A stretch of 64,000 nt of DNA from Candidatus Ozemobacteraceae bacterium. GTDB taxonomy: Bacteria; Muiribacteriota; Ozemobacteria; Ozemobacterales; Ozemobacteraceae. The stretch is from assembly GCA_035373905.1 (NCBI GenBank), contig DAOSOK010000007.1, positions 62,001 to 126,000 on the forward strand, in the 5' to 3' direction. The notes below the pieces were generated by a model. That model was not told where the DNA came from. It made no database searches and saw only the letters and a list, made by a program, of their open reading frames with translations. The position numbers and the translations under genes are program-made. Shown in pieces: positions 41,565-48,139 of this stretch. Positions within the stretch are counted from its first letter, which is position 1. Every line of letters starts with the position of its first letter.

Positions 41565-43352
41565 GTGAGCCAGTCGACGGCAATACGTTATCCGCTGAGG
41601 GCGAAGTTCATCCTCGGGATCACGTTGCTCGTCGGAATGATCATCGGGCTCACCTCGCTGAACACCTCGCAACACGAAGAGGCCCTCCTCACCCAGAGCA
41701 TGGACCAGAGCGGCCTTCTTCTGAGTTCGACCCTTGCGCTCGCCTGCCAGGATCCGATGATCCGGCAGGCTTACGACGAGCTGATTCCCTACACCGAACG
41801 GATCATCCTGAACGGCGAGGACGTCAGGGAAATCGCGATCTTCGATCAGGACGGCAAATATCTCGCACACCGGGTGCGAGGCGACAGTTCCAGCCTACTC
41901 GGGCAGACTCTTCCCGACGACCAGCAGAAGCGGTACGGCGCCATCGAGACCTCGACGCGATTCGTCGATTCGTCGCAGAAGCAGGTGGAATACGCGGCAC
42001 CGATCCTCGTCGGCTCTTCCCGCTTCGGCACCGTCTCCCTGAAATTCACGTTCGACCGCCTGTCTGCCTCGAAAGCGGTCAGCCGGCAACGCATTCTGCT
42101 GATCGCCTTCGCCGCCCTCCTGGCCGGCATCCTCCTTTCCGCCATCATGGCCCGCTTCATCACCGCCAACCTCGACCGGCTCGTGGAAAGCACGCGGATC
42201 GTCACCGCGGGCGATCTGAGCCACCGTCTGCAGATCGACGCCTCGGACGAGATCGGCATGCTGTCCCAGCGGTTCAACGAGATGGTCACCAGTCTCGAAG
42301 CGAACGGCAAGGCGCTCGACCGCAAGATTTTCGAGATCGAGACGCTGTTCAAGGCGAGCCAGACGATGAATTTCCAGAACGACACCGACAAGCTGATCCG
42401 CCAGCTCCTGGAAATGGCGACCTCGGCTCTCAAGGCGGAACGGGCCTCGCTCATGCTGCTGGTCGACCAGACCGACGAACTTTCGACCCGCATCGTCCTT
42501 GGCCTCGACGAGGCGGAAGAGGCCTCGTTGCCCTCGGAAACGCGCATCAAAAGTGGAGACGGCGTGGCCGGCACCGTCCTGAAAACGGGCCAGTCGATTC
42601 TCGTGAACGAGGGGTGCAACGACCCGATCTTCAAGAGTTACGACTCCACGGCGGCGTTCGAGCACCGCATCCGGAACCTGCTTTCGGTTCCGCTGAAGGT
42701 GAAGGACCGCGTCACGGGCGTCGTGAACATCGTGAACAAGATGTCCGAGGAGGGGTTCAGCCCCGACGACCAGCGACTGATGGAGGCCCTTGCCCACCAG
42801 GCAGCCATGGCCGTCGAGCACGCCAGGCTGTATGAGCTGGCGATCACCGACGGCCTCACGAAGCTGTTCATCCACCGGTATTTCCAGGCCCGGCTCGACG
42901 AGGAGATCATGCGGGCCAAGCGATATCACACGACGGTTTCGCTCATCCTGTTCGACATCGACCATTTCAAGAAGTTCAACGACACCTACGGACACCAACA
43001 GGGCGACATCGTCCTGATCGAAACGGCCAAACTGATCAAGCAGGCCGTCCGCGACACGGTCGACATTCCCGCCCGATACGGCGGCGAGGAGTTTGCGATC
43101 ATCCTTCCCGAGACCGACGCCAAGGGTGCCCAGCTGGTCGCCGAGCGTCTGCGCAAGACGGTCGAGTCCTACGATTATCCCGGCCAGGGAAAGGCCCTCA
43201 AAGTCACGATTTCGCTCGGCATCGCCAGCTTCCCCGATCACGCCAGCACCAAGCCGGTGCTGATCAAGAAAGCCGACGTCGCCCTGTATGCGTGCAAGGA
43301 AAAGGGGCGCAACTGCTCGTCCATCTACAACGACTCGATGAGCGAAAAATAA
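41565..43352 (+). CDS. Membrane diguanylate cyclase (sensor-HAMP-GAF-GGDEF)
   Basis: 595 aa, GTG start. TM1 about 13-31, external sensor about 32-172, TM2 about 175-197, HAMP about 198-250, GAF about 265-410, GGDEF about 420-590. The active site is RYGGEEFAI, with DIDHFKKFNDTYGH intact, so it should make c-di-GMP. The usual inhibitory RxxD site is displaced (RDTVD), so product inhibition may be lost. Between the PhnD-like binding lipoprotein and dusB, which starts 1 base after its stop. Confidence 0.92.
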   Translation: MSQSTAIRYPLRAKFILGITLLVGMIIGLTSLNTSQHEEALLTQSMDQSGLLLSSTLALACQDPMIRQAYDELIPYTERIILNGEDVREIAIFDQDGKYLAHRVRGDSSSLLGQTLPDDQQKRYGAIETSTRFVDSSQKQVEYAAPILVGSSRFGTVSLKFTFDRLSASKAVSRQRILLIAFAALLAGILLSAIMARFITANLDRLVESTRIVTAGDLSHRLQIDASDEIGMLSQRFNEMVTSLEANGKALDRKIFEIETLFKASQTMNFQNDTDKLIRQLLEMATSALKAERASLMLLVDQTDELSTRIVLGLDEAEEASLPSETRIKSGDGVAGTVLKTGQSILVNEGCNDPIFKSYDSTAAFEHRIRNLLSVPLKVKDRVTGVVNIVNKMSEEGFSPDDQRLMEALAHQAAMAVEHARLYELAITDGLTKLFIHRYFQARLDEEIMRAKRYHTTVSLILFDIDHFKKFNDTYGHQQGDIVLIETAKLIKQAVRDTVDIPARYGGEEFAIILPETDAKGAQLVAERLRKTVESYDYPGQGKALKVTISLGIASFPDHASTKPVLIKKADVALYACKEKGRNCSSIYNDSMSEK

Positions 43353-43353
43353 G

Positions 43354-44373
43354 GTGAACAGTCCCGACCCCCTGATTTCGCCGCTCGAGATCGGCGGCGT
43401 GCGGATTCTCAACAATCTCGTGCTGGCCCCGATGGCCGGTGTGGCGGACGGTCCTTTCCGTCGCATCTGCGCGCAGTTGGGAGCCGGCCTCACCGTCTCG
43501 GAACTCGTCAGCGCGCGCGGCTTGTTGAACGAGAACGGGCCGACGCACGATCTCATTTCGTTCACCGGCCAGCCCCGCCCCTACGCCGTCCAGATTTTCG
43601 GAAGCGACCCCGCGACGATGGCCGAAGCCGCGCGGCGGGTCGAGGCGATGGGCGTCTGCGATATGATAGATATAAATATGGGATGTCCCGTCGCGAAGGT
43701 CGTGAAGACCGGCGCTGGGGCGGCCCTGATGAGGAACCCGCCGCTCGCCGCATCGATCATCCGGAGCGTTCGGGCGGCGGTCCGGCTGCCCGTGACCGTG
43801 AAGTGCCGGATCGGCTGGTGCCAGTCGCAGATCAACGTGAAAGACTTCGTGAAGATGGCCGTCGCCGAGGGCGCGGCCGCCGTCGCCGTCCACGCCCGCA
43901 CGAAGGAGGCCATGTACACCGGCATCGCCGACTGGCGCCATCTCGAAGGGCTCGCCGACTGCTGCGGCAAGATTCCTTTCATCGCGAACGGCGATCTGAC
44001 GGACCGCGCGGCGCTCGAACGGGTTCGCGAGATCTCGGGCTGCGCCGGGTTCATGATCGGCCGGCCCGCGATCGGCAAGCCCTGGATTTTCTCGGAACTT
44101 CTGGGCGAGCCCGTCTCGAACGATCCGGCGGAGCGCCACACGATCTTCCGCAGGCATTTTATAGAAGCTATTATGGAACACGGATCGCGCGGCGTCCCCC
44201 TGTTCCGCGTGCACCTGTTCGCGTATCTGCGAAACTATCCGCACGCCGCGGCGATGCGCCGCAGGCTGTGCTCGGAGCACGATCCCGCCATCGTCAGGGA
44301 CCTGGGAGCGGAGTTTTATCTCGGGGCCACGATTCCGGACTGGCTGAACTACGCGGAGGAACGGGAAGGCTGA
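43354..44373 (+). CDS. dusB: tRNA-dihydrouridine synthase B
   Basis: 339 aa, GTG start one base after the cyclase stop. FMN-barrel motifs: NLVLAPMAGVADGPFRRICA, MIDINMGCPVAKVVKTGAGA (catalytic Cys in GCP), PVTVKCRIGW, and VHARTKEAMYTGIADW. Reduces uridine in the tRNA D-loop. In many bacteria dusB precedes fis or genes of unrelated function; here it is tied to a signalling operon. Confidence 0.95.
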   Translation: MNSPDPLISPLEIGGVRILNNLVLAPMAGVADGPFRRICAQLGAGLTVSELVSARGLLNENGPTHDLISFTGQPRPYAVQIFGSDPATMAEAARRVEAMGVCDMIDINMGCPVAKVVKTGAGAALMRNPPLAASIIRSVRAAVRLPVTVKCRIGWCQSQINVKDFVKMAVAEGAAAVAVHARTKEAMYTGIADWRHLEGLADCCGKIPFIANGDLTDRAALERVREISGCAGFMIGRPAIGKPWIFSELLGEPVSNDPAERHTIFRRHFIEAIMEHGSRGVPLFRVHLFAYLRNYPHAAAMRRRLCSEHDPAIVRDLGAEFYLGATIPDWLNYAEEREG

Positions 44374-44379
44374 CCCGCG

Positions 44380-45249
44380 TCACTCCTCTTCTTCGTCGTG
44401 TTCCGGCGCCGCCGGCGGCGGCTCGTCGGCGAGAATCTCCTCGCGAATGTCCATGATTTCCGGATTGTCGGGCCACATCTCGAGAGCTTTTTCGACGCGC
44501 GCGAGCGCCTGCTGGCGGTCGCCCTCGTAGAACAGGTAGAGCGCGGCCAGCGCGAGGGCCTCGGCGTCGCCGGGGTCGAGCCTGACGACGTGCTCGAAAT
44601 CCGAGAGCGCTTCGGCGAACTCGCCCATCGCCCCGAAGCAGTGACCGCGGTTGAAAAGATAATCGGGATGTTCCGGGTGGATCCGGACTGCTTCGTTGAA
44701 CATTTCGAGCGCTCTCGCCGGGTCTTCCATGTTGAGGTAGCAGTAGCCGATGCGGTTGAGCAGGTCGGGATACTTCGGGTCCGTTTCCTGGTCGTCGACT
44801 TCGCGATACTGGCCGAGCGCTCGGTTCCATTCGCCCCGAATCTCGAAGATCTTGCCGTACACGAGGCGGGCCGGCAGGAGTTTCGGCTGAGTCGCGAGAA
44901 TCTCCTTGACGATCGCGATTGCCCGTTCTTCAGCGCCGACGGCGGCGAGCGTCTCGGCGTATCCCAGGCGAGCGTCGGTCTGGTCGGGGGCGATCAGGAC
45001 CGCCGCCGCGAAACCCTGGATGGCGTTTCCGTATGCGCCCATGTCGAGGGCGCAGCAGCCCATGCCGTAATGCACCTGGTACGCGATCGGGAACCTGTGC
45101 CCGATCCGTTCGAGAAGCCGGTAGGCGTAGTCGATGTCGCCCATGCGGCGCAATTCGAGCGTCCGTTCGAAGGCGCGATCGAGAAACGCCTTCTCGCGAG
45201 CCGCCTGAGAGCCGGGGCCTTTCCGCTTCGCTGGATTCCGATTTTTCAT
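44380..45249 (-). CDS. Cytoplasmic TPR protein
   Basis: 289 aa without signal peptide; basic N-terminus (MKNRNPAKRKGPGSQAAREK). About seven TPRs, e.g. YGMGCCALDMGAYGNAIQGF and YLFNRGHCFGAMGEFAEALS. Ends in an acidic tail (EHDEEEE). SD GGAG 9 bases before ATG. Convergent with dusB, 6 bases apart. Function unknown. Confidence 0.85.
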   Translation of the reverse strand: MKNRNPAKRKGPGSQAAREKAFLDRAFERTLELRRMGDIDYAYRLLERIGHRFPIAYQVHYGMGCCALDMGAYGNAIQGFAAAVLIAPDQTDARLGYAETLAAVGAEERAIAIVKEILATQPKLLPARLVYGKIFEIRGEWNRALGQYREVDDQETDPKYPDLLNRIGYCYLNMEDPARALEMFNEAVRIHPEHPDYLFNRGHCFGAMGEFAEALSDFEHVVRLDPGDAEALALAALYLFYEGDRQQALARVEKALEMWPDNPEIMDIREEILADEPPPAAPEHDEEEE

Positions 45250-45424
45250 GGTTTCTTCTCCGGATTTGAAAAATTACCGCAAATGCGGCTCCGATGCAAG
45301 CGCCGTGAATCATCGCGTTGACAGGGTGGGAACTCGATGCTAGGATTAGGGTTTGCCGGGGCTCGACCGGGAGCTCCGGAACGTTTTATATTGATTGATA
45401 TATGAAAGGTCCCTCCTCGACGCG

Positions 45425-46108
45425 ATGTCCGAAATCGACAAGGTCCAGTTTCTCCGCCAGGTCTCCCTCTTCCGCAGCCTGTCCGACAAGGCGCTGCTGG
45501 ACCTGTCGGCGATCACCGTGGAGCAGACCATTCCCGCCAAGACGACCGTATTCAAGGAAGGCGACCCCGGGGACGCCCTCTACATGATCAAGAGCGGCAA
45601 GGCGAACATCACCAAGCGCAACAGCAGCGGCGTCGAGTCGGTTCTCCTCACCCTCGGCAAGGATTCCGTCATCGGGGAGATGGCCGTCATCGATGATCAA
45701 CCGAGATCCGCCTCGGTCGTGACGGTCCAGGACACCACGTTTCTGATCATCACGAAGAACGACTTCAAGGACCTTCTCGGCAGCACGCCCGAAATCTCGT
45801 TCCAGATTCTCAAACTGATGACCGACCGGCTCCGCAACACGAACATGCACCTGCGCGAGCTCGAGGCGTCGGCCAACCAGATGCAGGAGGTCATCCGCGT
45901 CATCACCAAGATCGCCCGCAAGAGCAATCTCCTGTCGCTGAACGCATCGATCGAGGCCGCGCGCGTCGGCGACGCCGGGCGGGCGTTTTCCGTCGTTGCC
46001 TCCGAGATGAAGAAGCTCGCCGAAGACTCGGCCCTCGAAGCGCAAAAGATCGACAAACTCCTGGAAACGCTCCAGACGAAGACAAAAGCCCTGGCGATGA
46101 TGAAGTGA
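45425..46108 (+). CDS. Cyclic-nucleotide-binding domain fused to a chemoreceptor signalling tip
   Basis: 227 aa, soluble. Residues about 10-125 are a cNMP-binding beta roll with an intact phosphate-binding cassette, IGEMAVIDDQPRSASV (Glu85 and Arg94 in place). Residues about 156-202, VITKIARKSNLLSLNASIEA and AARVGDAGRAFSVVASEMKK, match the MCP hairpin tip that binds CheA/CheW. Only about 30 residues precede the tip and 25 follow it, so the four-helix bundle would be very short, and there is no methylation region. ATG 45425 chosen; a TTG 30 bases earlier is possible. Lies 58 bases before the Hfq-like gene. Confidence 0.85.
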   Translation: MSEIDKVQFLRQVSLFRSLSDKALLDLSAITVEQTIPAKTTVFKEGDPGDALYMIKSGKANITKRNSSGVESVLLTLGKDSVIGEMAVIDDQPRSASVVTVQDTTFLIITKNDFKDLLGSTPEISFQILKLMTDRLRNTNMHLRELEASANQMQEVIRVITKIARKSNLLSLNASIEAARVGDAGRAFSVVASEMKKLAEDSALEAQKIDKLLETLQTKTKALAMMK

Positions 46109-46166
46109 CCCCGGCCCGAAGCACGTAAAACCCAGAGAGGCCGGAAACGGCTTCAAGGAGGCGAGA

Positions 46167-46559
46167 ATGACCCAGTATAAATCCCAGATCCAGAACCTGT
46201 TCCTCTCGATGTGCCGCAAGAAGCATCAGCCGTGCGAAGTCGTGCTGAACACCGGCACGACGCTTCGGGGAAAGCTGAAGAGCTACGACCAGTTCTCGAT
46301 CACTCTTTCCTTCAAGGACAAGATCGAGGTCATCTATAAATCGGCGATCCTGTTCATCACGGCGATGCAGCGCAAGCCCCGGCCCGTAGCCCGAAGGCCC
46401 TACGGCATCTCCGCCGGCCCGTCCGCGGGCCCCCGGCGCGCCCCGTCCGACAGGCCCGACCGCCCCGTGCGCCCGCCCGCGCCCCGGACCCCCCCCGGGT
46501 ATGACGACTCGGGGGATATATCGGACCCGCCGCCGCCCAGGAAAACGCCCCGGTCCTGA
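46167..46559 (+). CDS. hfq: Divergent Hfq with long Pro/Arg-rich C-terminal tail
   Basis: 130 aa, AAGGAGG 5 bases before ATG. Residues about 3-70 align with Hfq throughout: IQNLFLSMCRKKHQP (Hfq LQDPFLNALRRERVP), VVLNTGTTLRGKLKSYDQFS, and VIYKSAILFI. Gln8-, Gln41-, Phe42- and Lys56-equivalents are kept, but the conserved His of the YKHA motif is Ser. Residues 70-130 are Pro, Arg, Gly and Asp, probably disordered. Binds sRNA/mRNA as a hexamer by family knowledge. An intrinsic terminator follows. Confidence 0.85.
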   Translation: MTQYKSQIQNLFLSMCRKKHQPCEVVLNTGTTLRGKLKSYDQFSITLSFKDKIEVIYKSAILFITAMQRKPRPVARRPYGISAGPSAGPRRAPSDRPDRPVRPPAPRTPPGYDDSGDISDPPPPRKTPRS

Positions 46560-46571
46560 ACAAGCACGACG

Positions 46572-46607
46572 ACTCGCCGGAAGCCCATAGGATTCCGGCG
46601 AGTTTTC
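46572..46607 (+). terminator. Intrinsic terminator after hfq
   Basis: ACTCGCCGGAA (46572-46582), 10-base loop, TTCCGGCGAGT (46593-46603), then TTTCTTTT. Confidence 0.93.
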
Positions 46608-46682
46608 TTTTGCGTTCCTCAGGAATTCTCTCCTCCCTGCCGATACGTGAGATGATCGTCTGCCCGCCGAAGGAGGAATCGC

Positions 46683-47672
46683 ATGCAGTATCTGTGTCCG
46701 CGCTGTGACGCATCATTTTCAAGTCAGGACATCCAGTGCCCGTCCTGCGGATACATCTGGCTCGTTCCCTGCTCCTCGTGCGGGAAGCCCAACATTCGCG
46801 CCGCGAAGTTCTGCGGCCGGTGCGGGGAGTCAATGTCCAGGGTTTCGCGCATCTGGAACCGGATCTGCAGGCACTTCTCCAGGCCGTTCGGCTACAATGC
46901 CAGGCAGATCGGAACCGGATTCGCGTTCGGCGGACTGCTCGCCTTCTTCGCCTTCGGTTCTCTGGGCATGACCAGCCCGAACCATCGAGCCATCGCACCT
47001 GCCGAAGGCATGGCGGGCGTATCCCAGCCGGGCGTCGCGGACCAGGTTTCGGGCGTCGACTGCCTGACCGGGCTTCGTGACTGGCGGAACGATGCGGGCG
47101 AGGCTACGCGGGAGGCTTCCCTGAAGGACCTGATGCAGGTCGGCCGGAAAGTGCTGGACGGTCTTTCGGAAGACGGCACGGACGGTTCTCCGGCCGACTC
47201 GTCCAAGGACGCCGACAAGATCAGGTATCTTCAGGGCCTCCGTTCGGGACTTTCGGCAGAAGAGGGGAAGCCTCTCAGGCGCGGCGACGTCGCCCTGTTT
47301 TTCTACCGGATCGCGGGGAGCAACCTGAACGTGTCGCTCAGGGCGTTTCCGGAGACGACGTATTCCGACATTCCGAGGCACCACTACATGACCGTTCCCG
47401 TGCGCACGCTCGAAAGTCTGGGAGTGCGCATCGCGCGAAACGACGCCGTTTTCGGAAGCGATGACGCCATGACGGTCGGAAGTCTGGGGAAAATAGCGGC
47501 CGATTTTTTATCCCAGGCAAAGCTCCTCAGGAAATCCGACGATGAAAAGAAGAACACCAGGCAACGCCCGTCCAGGAAGGCGAAACCCCAGACGGCAAAA
47601 TCCGCCCCCATCCTTCTTCATCACGAGCTCCATGAAAACGGCACCTGCAAATGCGGTGCTCTTCTCAACTGA
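46683..47672 (+). CDS. Zinc-ribbon membrane protein with SLH-like domain
   Basis: 329 aa, GGAGG 7-8 bases before ATG. N-terminal cluster of four CxxC pairs (CPRC, CPSC, CSSC, CGRC; residues 5-47), a membrane helix (ARQIGTGFAFGGLLAFFAFG, about 78-97), then an external region with an SLH-like module: LRRGDVALFFYRIAG, TYSDIPRHHYMTVPVRTLES, LGVRIARNDAVFG. The C-terminus has a final CKCGALLN. A soluble ribbon inside plus SLH outside is an unusual pairing. Function unknown. Confidence 0.78.
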   Translation: MQYLCPRCDASFSSQDIQCPSCGYIWLVPCSSCGKPNIRAAKFCGRCGESMSRVSRIWNRICRHFSRPFGYNARQIGTGFAFGGLLAFFAFGSLGMTSPNHRAIAPAEGMAGVSQPGVADQVSGVDCLTGLRDWRNDAGEATREASLKDLMQVGRKVLDGLSEDGTDGSPADSSKDADKIRYLQGLRSGLSAEEGKPLRRGDVALFFYRIAGSNLNVSLRAFPETTYSDIPRHHYMTVPVRTLESLGVRIARNDAVFGSDDAMTVGSLGKIAADFLSQAKLLRKSDDEKKNTRQRPSRKAKPQTAKSAPILLHHELHENGTCKCGALLN

Positions 47673-47810
47673 GCGGTTCGGCCGTCCCGCACCGTCACAC
47701 AGCCGGCTGTTCCAATTCAGGGACTGCTCCGGCTCGCGCGCCCGATGGCATCCGGAAGTGATCGCGGCGCCCCATCACTGAGAGCGCAAACCGCGGGAAG
47801 ATACCCCGTA
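47673..47810. other. Non-coding stretch before repeat pair B/C
   Basis: First part of a 467-base space between convergent genes (47673-48139). I see no gene, promoter or RNA here; the remainder holds two REP/BIME units (47811-47908, 47961-48022) and about 115 bases of featureless sequence before the penicillin-binding protein stop. Confidence 0.5.
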
Positions 47811-47908
47811 CGCCCTGAGCCTGTCGAAGGGCGAGAGCCCTCGTGCTTCGACTTGCTCAGCACGAACGGAGACACGAAGCTGGTTTTTGATATGCAGGAC
47901 TCAATAGG
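47811..47908. repeat. REP/BIME-like element, copy B
   Basis: CGCCCTGAGCCTGTCGAAGG then TCGTGCTTCGACTTGCTCAG, the same two inverted palindromes as copy A. The right-hand 38 bases (47871-47908) are identical to those of copy A (8080-8118 region) except for two bases and end in the inverted repeat CAGGACTCAATA. The left outer repeat is not recognisable. Confidence 0.85.
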
Positions 47909-47960
47909 CGACAACTATCGCGTGTGAAATATATCGTATGCGCCCTAACATGATACGGCC

Positions 47961-48022
47961 ATTCGCCCTGAGCCTGTCGAAGGGCGAGAGCTTTCGTGCT
48001 TCGACAAGCTCAGCACGAACGG
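47961..48022. repeat. REP/BIME-like element, copy C
   Basis: TTCGCCCTGAGCCTGTCGAA, GGGCGAGAGCTT, then TCGTGCTTCGACAAGCTCAG and CACGAACGG: both palindromes intact, outer arms missing. In tandem with copy B, 52 bases apart. Confidence 0.85.
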
Positions 48023-48139
48023 CATCGAGACGGGATGAGTGTCGTGTTACGTTTGCGATGAGCAGTATCCTCCGCGACATATCGGAGAAACGTCATCCGA
48101 CCGTGCGGCGACACCACATATCGTAAAAGATATATTCCG

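Noticed and set aside
41895..43565. 556-aa open frame antisense to the diguanylate cyclase
   Set aside because: Shadow of GAF/GGDEF coding sequence.
47811..48022. Possible CRISPR array from the tandem repeats
   Set aside because: Units are palindromic, differ in length, and have a single irregular spacing; no cas genes.
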